From positions 2,108,001-2,172,000 of the forward strand of contig NC_007677.1 of assembly GCF_000013045.1 (NCBI RefSeq): DNA of 64,000 bases, read 5' to 3'. A program made the position numbers and the translations under genes. Below are positions 43,382 to 51,219 of this stretch, in pieces. Each line of letters begins with the position of its first letter. The first letter of the stretch is position 1. The DNA comes from Salinibacter ruber DSM 13855 (lineage in GTDB: Bacteria; Bacteroidota; Rhodothermia; Rhodothermales; Salinibacteraceae). Below the pieces are notes generated by a model. That model was not told the DNA's origin. It searched no databases and saw only the letters and a program-made list of their open reading frames with translations.

Positions 43382-43954
43382 TCATTTGGGGGTCGGCCGC
43401 TTTACGTGTCGGTAGAGGGCGTGAACCCGAACCTCTCCGTTCTCTTCGACGCGAGATGGGGCCTGGGACTCCACCAGTGCTATATCCAAAGCCTCGGTGT
43501 CGAGGTCCGCCGGTGCAAAACGAGTTACAGTGTCGTCGTGGGACGCCCCGTCGGGGCCCTCCGTCGTCGCCGGAACGGTGAGATACACCCATCCGCCGGG
43601 CGCTAGCACATTCTGGCTCTTGTTCAGGAGCGTTGCGAGGTCGGCCGGCGAGTCGACCAGGGCCTCGGTCCGGTCGGCAATGACCCAGTCGAAGGTCGCC
43701 TCCAGCTCGTCGAGCCCCTGTAGGGAGAGTTGCTGGACGCACGTCTCCGCGGTCTCCGCATCGACCAGATCGCGAACGACGGCCTGCGTGTCCTGCACCG
43801 CTTCCGGCCGGGGGTCGCAGGCGTGGACGGGAAACCCGAGGCGCAGAAGGGCCTCGGTGTGGTCTCCCGCCCCACATCCCAGGTCCAGAACGGGACTGGA
43901 GACGGGAACGGGCGCCAGGGTGCGCAACAATTCGTCGGACGGCGAAAGGCTCAT
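43382..43954 (-). CDS. SAM-dependent methyltransferase
   Basis: Predicted 190 aa class I methyltransferase. Motif I is VLDLGCGAGDHTEALLRLG, and VHACDPRPEAVQDTQ gives the acidic residue after strand 2. FDWVIADRTEAL is motif II-like, and VLAPGGWVYLTVPA is motif III. The substrate is unknown. Start ATG 43954 leaves a normal N-terminus; the longer open frame upstream is GC-rich noise. It sits between hemH and hemL on the same strand, with gaps of 55 and 81 bp, which may mean co-transcription but no heme role is implied by sequence. Confidence 0.85.
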   Translation of the reverse strand: MSLSPSDELLRTLAPVPVSSPVLDLGCGAGDHTEALLRLGFPVHACDPRPEAVQDTQAVVRDLVDAETAETCVQQLSLQGLDELEATFDWVIADRTEALVDSPADLATLLNKSQNVLAPGGWVYLTVPATTEGPDGASHDDTVTRFAPADLDTEALDIALVESQAPSRVEENGEVRVHALYRHVKRPTPK

Positions 43955-44009
43955 CGTCGGCGAGCAGGTGAATGCGGAAAATATGCTGGACCGCCCCCCG
44001 GACAAACCG

Positions 44010-45353
44010 CTACGGGTCTTCCTTCGACCGCGACTCTGCGAGGGGACTTGATCGTTCGTCGGGGGGCGAGGCGGGGCGGTCGGTGGCGGTTGCCGACTGG
44101 GTCGGGCGGTCGGGATGCGTCCATCGTCGTGCCCCCCACTGCCGTCCACAGGTCGGGCAGGCGCCGTCGCGGGTCACTTTGTGGCGCGGAAGCTGTTGAA
44201 GGGGCCGGAGCGGATAGGTCTGGGCGTGGCCGTCCCCTCCGTGGCGGCGTTGGTTCGTGTCGATGGGCACGTCGAGCTGCGCCATGGTGGCCTCCCCGAG
44301 TGCCTCAATGAACAGCGGATGGGTGTTTAGGCCGGCCGTCACTTCGAAGTAGTCAATTCCGTGTGCCGACGCCGTCTCGCGCACGTCCACGTCGAGGTCG
44401 TAGCGGACGTTGACGTGGTCGGTCACGAAGGCAATGGGAACGACCAGCACTGCGCGGTGGCCCTGCTCGGCGAGGGCGGCAATTGTGTCCGGGGTCGAGG
44501 GCGTGAGCCAGTGGTTCGGCCCCATTAGGCTTTGGAAGGCCGTGCGGAAGGGCCGGTCTCGCCCTCGGTGTTGCATCACCCGATCCACGGTCGAGTGCAC
44601 GTGGCAGCAGTACGGGGGCTTGCGCGGCCCCTGCGCGTCGAACACCGAACCGTGCGCACTGAAGACGAGTGCGACCTCCTCGCGCACATGTCGCGGGAAC
44701 CGCTGCAGGGCCTCGTCGATCCGTTCCGAAACGGCCTGCACGTACTTCGGATTGGCGGCGTATTCGGGCACGACGGTCGTGGGCCAGGACGGACGCTCCC
44801 CCCTCGCCCCCAGTGCCTTCCAGTACGCAAGCGCCGAGCCCGTCGTGCCGGCGGCGTACTGTGGGTACGAGGGCACCAGCACAACCTTGTCCACCCCATC
44901 GGCCTCCATGTCGGCCGCCACCTTTTCCGGGAACGGACGCCCGTACCGCATCGCCGAGTACACGCGAACCCCCACACCGGCCGGGCCTCCGTAGCGGGCG
45001 TCGAGGTGGTCCTGGAGCACCGTGGCCTGCTCCCGGGCCAGACGAGGCACGGGCGAGGCGCCCCCGATGAGCTCGTAGTGCTCACGGAGCGTTCCGGCCC
45101 GAAGGTAGGCGACCGACCTGGCCAGCCATCGACGCATCCGCCCCCCCACTGGAACATCGAGGAGAAGCGGGTCCATCAGCAGGCGGTACAGAAACGGCTC
45201 GACCTCCCCCAGGGTCGACGGCCCGCCTAGGTTGAACAGCACGACGCCTACGCGGTCGCCCTCGTCAATCGGGAGGGGGGTTCGGGAGGCACAATCCTCG
45301 GGACGCGTCCACTGACCGGGCTCATGGGCACGCAGAATGTCGAGCGGAGTCAT
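44010..45353 (-). CDS. hemH: Ferrochelatase (protoporphyrin/coproporphyrin), variant active site and C-terminal tail
   Basis: Predicted 447 aa, inserting Fe2+ into the porphyrin ring. VGVVLFNLGGPSTL, YPQYAAGTTGSAL and LVFSAHGSVFDAQG (catalytic His) are canonical. In FVTDHVNVRYDLD, the position of the conserved active-site Glu (human Glu343, SDHIETL) is Asn315 here. The last about 84 residues are an extra Pro/Arg-rich tail with ACPTCGRQWG (Cys near 399 and 402). ATG 45353 is clean. The chelatase fold is clear, but whether this is the active form and which porphyrin it takes is not determined. Confidence 0.92.
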   Translation of the reverse strand: MTPLDILRAHEPGQWTRPEDCASRTPLPIDEGDRVGVVLFNLGGPSTLGEVEPFLYRLLMDPLLLDVPVGGRMRRWLARSVAYLRAGTLREHYELIGGASPVPRLAREQATVLQDHLDARYGGPAGVGVRVYSAMRYGRPFPEKVAADMEADGVDKVVLVPSYPQYAAGTTGSALAYWKALGARGERPSWPTTVVPEYAANPKYVQAVSERIDEALQRFPRHVREEVALVFSAHGSVFDAQGPRKPPYCCHVHSTVDRVMQHRGRDRPFRTAFQSLMGPNHWLTPSTPDTIAALAEQGHRAVLVVPIAFVTDHVNVRYDLDVDVRETASAHGIDYFEVTAGLNTHPLFIEALGEATMAQLDVPIDTNQRRHGGDGHAQTYPLRPLQQLPRHKVTRDGACPTCGRQWGARRWTHPDRPTQSATATDRPASPPDERSSPLAESRSKEDP

Positions 45354-45459
45354 ACGGGCCGAGCGGAAACTCAGGGACCGAGATAGGGGGTAGAGTGACT
45401 GTGGTAAATTGAGCGCTGGCCCCTCCCTCCCGTTCCTGAGACGCGTTGAAATTCGCCCT

Positions 45460-45480
45460 AAAACACCCTCTCAGCAGGGT
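45460..45480 (-). terminator. Weak hairpin after hemF
   Basis: ACCCT (45465-45469) and AGGGT (45476-45480) form a 5 bp stem around a 6 nt loop, followed on the minus strand by GTTTTA. It starts 2 nt after the hemF stop and could partly terminate before hemH. Confidence 0.35.
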
Positions 45481-45482
45481 CT

Positions 45483-46466
45483 TCACGTGGTGCTGTCCGG
45501 GGCCTCGGCCTCCGTCACCGAAAGCCAATCCCGGGCCGTGAAGTACCACTGCGCGTCGGCCTCGGGCGTGCCCGGCTCCGGCGTATAATCGTACGGCCAC
45601 TGCACCTGCGGCGGCATGCTCATGAGAATGCTCTCCGTACGGCCGTCGGACTCCAGCCCGAACTTGGTCCCTCGGTCGTACACCAGGTTGAACTCCACGT
45701 ACCGCCCCCGACGGATGCGTTGGTACGCCTTTTCCTGTTGCCCGTAGGCCGTGTCCTTGCGTCGCTTCACGATGGGAAGATACGACTCCAGAAAGGCGCG
45801 GCCGGCCTCCCGCGTAAAGAAAAACAGCCCTTCCGGATCTTCGCGGAGGTAGTCGTAAAAGATGCCGCCCACGCCCCGCGCCTCGTCTCGATGGTCCAGA
45901 TAGAAGTAGTCGTCACACTTGTCCTTGAAGGCGGCGTAGTCGGCCCCCTCGTGCCGATCACACACCTCCTTCCACACCCGGTGAAAGTGTTGCGTGTCGT
46001 CGAGGCGGGGGTAGTACGGCGTAAGGTCGGCCCCGCCGCCGAACCACTGGTCCACCGGATTCATGAGGTCGTCGCCCAGCGCAAAATACCGGAAGTTGGC
46101 GTGGACGGTGGGGACGTACGGCGAGCGGGGGTGCATCACCAGGGAGAGGCCCGTGGCGTAGAACGGGGCCTCCTCGACGTCAAACTCGCGCGCCATCCGC
46201 TCCGGCAGCGGGCCGTGGACCGCGGAGGTATTCACGCCCCCTTTCTCAAATACGTCGCCCCCCTCGATCACCGCCGTGATGCCGCCGCCGCCCTCGTCCC
46301 GGGACCAGCGATCCACCTCGAACGAAGCCCCCGGGTCGAGGTCGTCGAAGGCCCGGGTCATTCGGAGCTGCAAGGCCTCCACGAACCGCTTCATGCGGTG
46401 TGCCATCGGAAGGTCGTCCCGCGGGTCCTCGCGGAGGGTCTCGAGACGGTCGAAATCATCGCCCAT
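45483..46466 (-). CDS. hemF: Oxygen-dependent coproporphyrinogen III oxidase
   Basis: Predicted 327 aa enzyme converting coproporphyrinogen III to protoporphyrinogen IX with O2. Characteristic segments are FEKGGVNTSAVHG, VPTVHANFRYFAL, WFGGGADLTPYY, and near the end GRYVEFNLVYDRGTKFGL. The length is normal for the aerobic enzyme. ATG 46466 is preferred because the frame upstream lacks family similarity. It is upstream of hemH in the same direction; hemE is 42 kb away. Use of O2 fits an aerobic halophile. Confidence 0.96.
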   Translation of the reverse strand: MGDDFDRLETLREDPRDDLPMAHRMKRFVEALQLRMTRAFDDLDPGASFEVDRWSRDEGGGGITAVIEGGDVFEKGGVNTSAVHGPLPERMAREFDVEEAPFYATGLSLVMHPRSPYVPTVHANFRYFALGDDLMNPVDQWFGGGADLTPYYPRLDDTQHFHRVWKEVCDRHEGADYAAFKDKCDDYFYLDHRDEARGVGGIFYDYLREDPEGLFFFTREAGRAFLESYLPIVKRRKDTAYGQQEKAYQRIRRGRYVEFNLVYDRGTKFGLESDGRTESILMSMPPQVQWPYDYTPEPGTPEADAQWYFTARDWLSVTEAEAPDSTT

Positions 46467-46563
46467 GATCGTAGACTGCAATTCGTTCGGAGAGATCGGA
46501 AGACGCGTGACGGACCGGGCCCCGGGACAGCCGACGCTTCTTGCCCCCTCTTGCCCCTGGCTG

Positions 46564-47262
46564 TCAGGACGGCTGCTCGCGGTCGAGCATTCGGTGGAGC
46601 ACCGTGTCCATGGCGTCGGTGAGCACCCCCGACCAGTGCGTCGGGGGCGGCGCCACGAAGGTCTCGCGGCGCGGGCGAGCAGGATGGTCGGCCCGCAGGA
46701 GAACGTGGTGCAGTGCAACGGCACGGTCCGGCAGCGAATCCGACGCGCCGTACCGGTCGTCCCCCACCACCGGGTGGCCCCGGCTTGCGGCCTGAAGGCG
46801 AATCTGATGCGAGCGCCCGGTCTGAAGCGTCACCTGGAGGAGCGTATGGGCACTGCTCGATTCGAGCACCTGCCAGTCGAGGGCGGCCCGCTTGCCCTCG
46901 GGATGATCGGGATCGACGAGCCGGGGCTGCCGGTCGGGCTTCGCGATGTAGTCCGTCCACGCCCCGATGCCCTGAAGTGTGCCCTCCACGGCCACCACGT
47001 ACCGCTTCTCGACCAGCCGCTCCCGAAACTGCCGGGACAGCTCTCGGGCGGCCTCCGGCGACCGTGCCAGGGCCATCACCCCCGAGGCGGGCCGGTCGAG
47101 CCGGTGCACCAGCCCAAGAAACGGCGCCCCTTCCGTCTCGTCGGACAGCATCTCTTTGCCGCGCGAGACGACGTCCGGATCGCCGGTCTGGTCGGGCTGG
47201 GCAAGCAGTCCGGGCGGCTTGCTGACGACCAAAAGGTGCTCATCGCGGTGCAGAATGGTCAC
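46564..47262 (-). CDS. RluA-family RNA pseudouridine synthase
   Basis: Predicted 232 aa. The catalytic Asp is in LGLVHRLDRPASGVMALAR, and VSKPPGLLAQP and TGRSHQIRLQAAS are the flanking family motifs. There is no S4 RNA-binding domain at the N-terminus, so the protein is a short RluA type, and the target RNA (23S or tRNA) is not predictable. The start is GTG at 47262. It lies 52 bp downstream of the dehydrogenase-like gene and 97 bp upstream of hemF in the same direction. Confidence 0.92.
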   Translation of the reverse strand: MTILHRDEHLLVVSKPPGLLAQPDQTGDPDVVSRGKEMLSDETEGAPFLGLVHRLDRPASGVMALARSPEAARELSRQFRERLVEKRYVVAVEGTLQGIGAWTDYIAKPDRQPRLVDPDHPEGKRAALDWQVLESSSAHTLLQVTLQTGRSHQIRLQAASRGHPVVGDDRYGASDSLPDRAVALHHVLLRADHPARPRRETFVAPPPTHWSGVLTDAMDTVLHRMLDREQPS

Positions 47263-47314
47263 GAGACCGACCGGGGATTTGAACGTAGCGGCTCATGCGG
47301 GCGCCTCTCGTTTC

Positions 47315-48343
47315 TCAGGCCTCCGCCGCAGGACTCGTCGCGAAGGCGCGGGGTACGGGCAGGTCGGCCATGGTATGCAGCCCGGGCGGGGCGGCGGCGA
47401 CCCGCGGGGCCATATTCACCAGCATACCCACCGTGGCGGTATCCCCAAAGATCCCCCCCTGGAACCGGAGGTTGATGGGCGGGTCCCCGTCCACCGTCAC
47501 GGCGTCGTAGGACGCGTCCGCGCCGACATACATCTTGAGGTCGAGGCTCAGCCGCGACTCACCACCAACCTGCCCCACGGCAGTGTGGTGAATGCCCGCC
47601 ACCTGCCCGGCCGCCACCTGCCGGACGCCCGTATCGACCGGCCCGTCGGCACGGACCGGCCGGAGCTTCTCTGTAATGTCCTCCACCGGCCACCCGAGTT
47701 CGTCCGCCACCAGTCGCAGGGACTCGCAGAGCCCGATGTGCCCGAAGCCTCCCCCCTCCTTCTTCTCGTCAAAGGCCTGCGGAGACAGCCCGGCCCCGAC
47801 CTTCGCCTGGAGCGGCTCGCGCCGCTCCCCCGCGTCGACGACTCGCTCGACGTGCACGGCCCGCACGTCGGTACACCCCGCCGTCGCCATGAGGGGCACG
47901 GTGTCCATGGCGTAGCCGGGATTCACGCCGGTGCCCACCAGCGCGACCCCTTCCGCCCGCGCAACCTGATCGAGCCGATCGGCCGTGTCGGGCGACCGGT
48001 GGTGGGGGAACGAGAGCTCCTCGGTGGAGGAGACGACATGGGCGCCGGCCCGGGCGCACTGAACCAGTTGGTCGGTCACGCCCTCCAGAAAAGAGGTGGT
48101 GGTGTGGAGCACCACGTCGGGCGCAGTGTCGGCCAGGGCTGATTCGGCGTCGTCGGATACGTGAACGCCGGTGGACGAGGCCTCACCGTCGACCAGATCG
48201 GCAACGTCGCGCCCCGCCTTGTCCGGATCGATGTCCACCGCCCCGACGAGGGTCAGAGGCTCCTTTTCGAGCACCGTCCGGGCGACCGCCTGCCCGATGG
48301 GGCCGAGGCCGTACTGGAGAACACGAAGGGAATCGGTCGGCAC
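47315..48343 (-). CDS. 2,4-diaminopentanoate dehydrogenase-like NAD(P) oxidoreductase
   Basis: Predicted 342 aa. The N-terminal Rossmann fold is VLQYGLGPIGQAVART, followed by ALVGTGVNPGYAMDTVPLM, the pattern of COG3804-type oxidoreductases that include 2,4-diaminopentanoate dehydrogenase; dihydrodipicolinate reductase is a more distant relative. Substrate: unknown, probably an amino acid or imine. GTG 48343 is chosen as the start before the Rossmann loop. It is 75 bp downstream of the aspartate kinase gene on the same strand, which suggests a joint pathway. Confidence 0.78.
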   Translation of the reverse strand: MPTDSLRVLQYGLGPIGQAVARTVLEKEPLTLVGAVDIDPDKAGRDVADLVDGEASSTGVHVSDDAESALADTAPDVVLHTTTSFLEGVTDQLVQCARAGAHVVSSTEELSFPHHRSPDTADRLDQVARAEGVALVGTGVNPGYAMDTVPLMATAGCTDVRAVHVERVVDAGERREPLQAKVGAGLSPQAFDEKKEGGGFGHIGLCESLRLVADELGWPVEDITEKLRPVRADGPVDTGVRQVAAGQVAGIHHTAVGQVGGESRLSLDLKMYVGADASYDAVTVDGDPPINLRFQGGIFGDTATVGMLVNMAPRVAAAPPGLHTMADLPVPRAFATSPAAEA

Positions 48344-48418
48344 GAGACGAATGGCAGTTTGGCAAAGGGAATGTACAGGGGGCACGCTCGATGCCCCACA
48401 GGACAGGGGCCCAGCGCC

Positions 48419-49399
48419 TTACGGCGCCGGCCAGAGCGCATCGGCGGTGCGTTCCGCCGGAACGATTGGGGTCCCCGGACACTCCGGTGCGACGATGGAC
48501 CGCACCTGCATGGGAATGCCTGCGTCGGCGAGCGGGCGTAGCGTTTTGGGGTGCATCCCGAGCCCGCCCGACGCACTGCGTGCGAGGGCCTCCTCCATCG
48601 ACAAGTGGTCGACCCGCTCGGCATCCTCGTTCGCGTCCGGATCGTCGGTGTAAATCCCATCGACGTCGGTGTACCGGGTAAGCCCCTGCGCCCCGAGCAG
48701 CTTTGCGAAGAGGGCCGCCGAGTAGTCGCTCCCCTCGAATCCGAGGGTCGTGGGCCTGCCGTCCTCCGTAGCCCCGATGAACCCGGCCACCACCGGCACG
48801 GCCGCCGGGTCCAGCGACCGGTACCAGGCACGCACCCGTTCGGACGTGTCGTCGTGCTGCACCTGGGCCGCCCCGAAGGTATCATCCGTCACGACCAGGT
48901 CGGTAGCGTCGCACCGCGGGGCGTGGAGGCCCGCGTCGCGGAGCGCAAGGGTGACCATCGGCACCGAGAGCTGCTCCCCCACGGCGAGCACCGCGTCCCG
49001 GGCCGCGGGGACATCTATGTCCTGCTCGACCCGTTCGAACGCACACCGGAGGGCTTCCAGCCGCTCGTCAAGGATCGCTTCGTAGGTGCGCTTCCGGTCG
49101 GCACACAACACCGCCTCCGCCTGCTCGGCGTGACGGGTCCGGAGCGTGTCGGTCAGGGTCTCCACCGCCGTCGCGCCGTCGGCCCGGGTCGATACCGCCT
49201 CAAGCGCACTCGCCAGCTGCCGCGACACCCCCGAGAGCGCCGACACGACGGCGACGACGCGCCCCTCGGCGGCTGCCTCCCGGATCAGTTGCACGACCGT
49301 CCGGAATCGGTCCGGCCGGCCCACCGACGTTCCCCCAAACTTGAACACCACGAGGGGCGATTCCGGGACGTCTGGCGGCGGGGACGACGAATCGGGCAC
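48419..49399 (-). CDS. Aspartate kinase, catalytic domain only (no ACT domain)
   Basis: Predicted 326 aa. The kinase fold is complete: VVFKFGGTSVGRPDRF at the N-terminus, GEQLSVPMVTLALR in the middle, the ATP/substrate loop GFEGSDYSAALFAKLL, and RYTDVDGIYTDDPDAN with LGMHPKTLRPLADAGIPMQVRS at the end. The protein stops where the regulatory ACT domains would begin, so feedback control by lysine or threonine is not expected. GTG 49399 is the chosen start. It is the first gene of the minus-strand run and divergent from spmA. Confidence 0.9.
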   Translation of the reverse strand: MPDSSSPPPDVPESPLVVFKFGGTSVGRPDRFRTVVQLIREAAAEGRVVAVVSALSGVSRQLASALEAVSTRADGATAVETLTDTLRTRHAEQAEAVLCADRKRTYEAILDERLEALRCAFERVEQDIDVPAARDAVLAVGEQLSVPMVTLALRDAGLHAPRCDATDLVVTDDTFGAAQVQHDDTSERVRAWYRSLDPAAVPVVAGFIGATEDGRPTTLGFEGSDYSAALFAKLLGAQGLTRYTDVDGIYTDDPDANEDAERVDHLSMEEALARSASGGLGMHPKTLRPLADAGIPMQVRSIVAPECPGTPIVPAERTADALWPAP

Positions 49400-49579
49400 A
49401 GATTCACGATGAGCTCCAGGCAACAAGACACCGCGCCCTGCAACCACCGATTTTCGGGCAGTGTTCCTGTGTTCTCGGCCGCACCTTGTCCCCACCCCGC
49501 CGCCTCGTTCATTTCTCTTCCGGCCGGCAGTCCGTATGATGAGAAGCGATTCGTGCCTGCCCCACGACGCCACGTGCCC

Positions 49580-50578
49580 ATGCTCAACTATATCTGGAGT
49601 GGGCTCATTATTGGGAGCCTGCTGTTCGCCCTGACCGTCGACACCCAGGAGCTGGTCGAGAACCGGTTCCGGAACGAGACCGCCCTTCCGGTCGCGCTCG
49701 ACTTCCCCGACGGCTACGCGCCGGACGCGCGTCGTCAGCCGGTCGAGATCCGGATCGACTCGGCCACGTACCGGGACGTGTACGGCGTGAATGCGGCGCC
49801 GGACCCGGTCTATGCCGGCACGCTCGTGCAGACCCAGGAGGGCCGAAAGGTTGAATTCGACCCGGACGCCGATCTTCCCGAGCCGCTCGCCACCATTCAG
49901 TCGTTCCACGCGACGGACGACAATCCAGCCCTCCGCGGCGCCCTCCAGGGAACGTCCCGGACGACCGCCGGGGTGGGCCGGACCGAGACGGCCCTTCAGT
50001 TCGAGCCGGTTCGCTTTCGCAAACTAAACGACATCGCGCAGGCGGCTCTCAACTTTGCGGAGACGGCCGCCTCCCTCGCCCTCAGCCTCATCGGCGTCCT
50101 CGGGCTCATGCTGGGCCTCGTAAAGATCGGCGAGGAGGCGGGGCTCATCGAATCCCTCACCGGCATCGTCCAGCCCATCCTGAGTCCCCTCTTCCCCAAC
50201 GTGCCGGACGATCACCCGGCCCTCGCCAACATCAGCCTCAACCTACTGGCAAACGTGTTCGGGCTGGGCAACGCGGCGACCCCGCTGGGGATCAAGGCCA
50301 TGGAGGACCTGCAGGAACTGAACCCGTCGGACGAGAAGGCGAGCGACGACATGGTGATGCTGCTGGCGCTCAACACCTCAAGCGTGCAGCTCGTCCCGCC
50401 CTCGCTCCTGGTGGCCATCATGGGCCTGCAGATCAACCAGCTCTTCTTCTCCATCACGCTGGCGACCCTCTGCTCGACCGTCGCCGGCATTCTCGGCACC
50501 CTAGCCCTCCACCGGCTTCCGTACTTCCGGGCGACGGCCCCGCACCGCACGGCCGACGCCGAGGACCCGGACGAGTAA
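49580..50578 (+). CDS. spmA: Spore maturation protein A-like (nucleoside recognition domain) membrane protein
   Basis: Predicted 332 aa. The N-terminal helix (NYIWSGLIIGSLLFALTV) is followed by a roughly 120-residue extracytoplasmic insertion with beta character (EIRIDSATYRDVYG). The SpmA core then follows: ALNFAETAASLALSLIGVLG, NISLNLLANVFGLGNAATPLGIKAMEDLQ, and QINQLFFSITLATLCST. This family is widespread in bacteria that do not sporulate; the role there is unclear. The insertion makes it much longer than the about 196 aa Bacillus SpmA. It forms an operon with spmB. Confidence 0.9.
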   Translation: MLNYIWSGLIIGSLLFALTVDTQELVENRFRNETALPVALDFPDGYAPDARRQPVEIRIDSATYRDVYGVNAAPDPVYAGTLVQTQEGRKVEFDPDADLPEPLATIQSFHATDDNPALRGALQGTSRTTAGVGRTETALQFEPVRFRKLNDIAQAALNFAETAASLALSLIGVLGLMLGLVKIGEEAGLIESLTGIVQPILSPLFPNVPDDHPALANISLNLLANVFGLGNAATPLGIKAMEDLQELNPSDEKASDDMVMLLALNTSSVQLVPPSLLVAIMGLQINQLFFSITLATLCSTVAGILGTLALHRLPYFRATAPHRTADAEDPDE

Positions 50579-50627
50579 TTCTCGACTCGCCCTTCTGCCC
50601 CCCATACACGCACTCCCCTCTACCGCC

Positions 50628-51173
50628 ATGCTTGAAACCATCCGCTCTGTCGTTGGCGTGCTGTCGGCCTTCGTGCTGCCGGCCCTGCTCGTCGGCTTTC
50701 CCCTGTACGGCCTCATCAAGGGCGTCCGGGTCTACGAGGTATTCGTCGAGGGCGCCAAGGAGGGCTTCGACGTCGCCGTGACCATCATTCCGTACCTGAT
50801 CGCCATCCTCTTCGCCATCGGGATGTTTCGGGCCTCGGGCGCCATGGACTACCTGGTGAACGTGCTCGACCCCGTGCTGGGCGTCATCGGGGTGCCCGCC
50901 GAGGTCCTTCCAATGGGCATCGTGCGCCCCCTCACGGGCTCCGGCTCCGCGGGCCTCGTGGCCGACATGATCAACCAGTACGGCGAGGACTCCCTCGTGG
51001 TGAAGATGGCCGCGACCATGTTCGGCTCCACCGAGACCACCTTCTACGTCATTGCGGTCTACTTTGGCGCCGTCAACATCCGGGATACGCGCCACGCCGT
51101 CCCCGCCGGCCTCTTCGCCGATTTCGTCGGCTTCCTCGCGTCGGTGTACATGGTGCAGTTGCTGTTCGGATAG
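50628..51173 (+). CDS. spmB: Spore maturation protein B-like membrane protein
   Basis: Predicted 181 aa, six or so hydrophobic segments. The SpmB core is evident: VYEVFVEGAKEGFDVAV, IIPYLIAILFAIGMFRASGAMDY, GIVRPLTGSGSAGLVADM, and MFGSTETTFYVIAVYFG. It lies 49 bp downstream of spmA. SpmA and SpmB are often fused in other bacteria but are separate here. In a non-sporulating organism the pair may act in envelope or metabolite transport; this is inference. Confidence 0.93.
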   Translation: MLETIRSVVGVLSAFVLPALLVGFPLYGLIKGVRVYEVFVEGAKEGFDVAVTIIPYLIAILFAIGMFRASGAMDYLVNVLDPVLGVIGVPAEVLPMGIVRPLTGSGSAGLVADMINQYGEDSLVVKMAATMFGSTETTFYVIAVYFGAVNIRDTRHAVPAGLFADFVGFLASVYMVQLLFG

Positions 51174-51219
51174 TGCAGGAATCCGGTCTGCGTCCCGCCC
51201 CAGAACGACTAGGGGGGTG

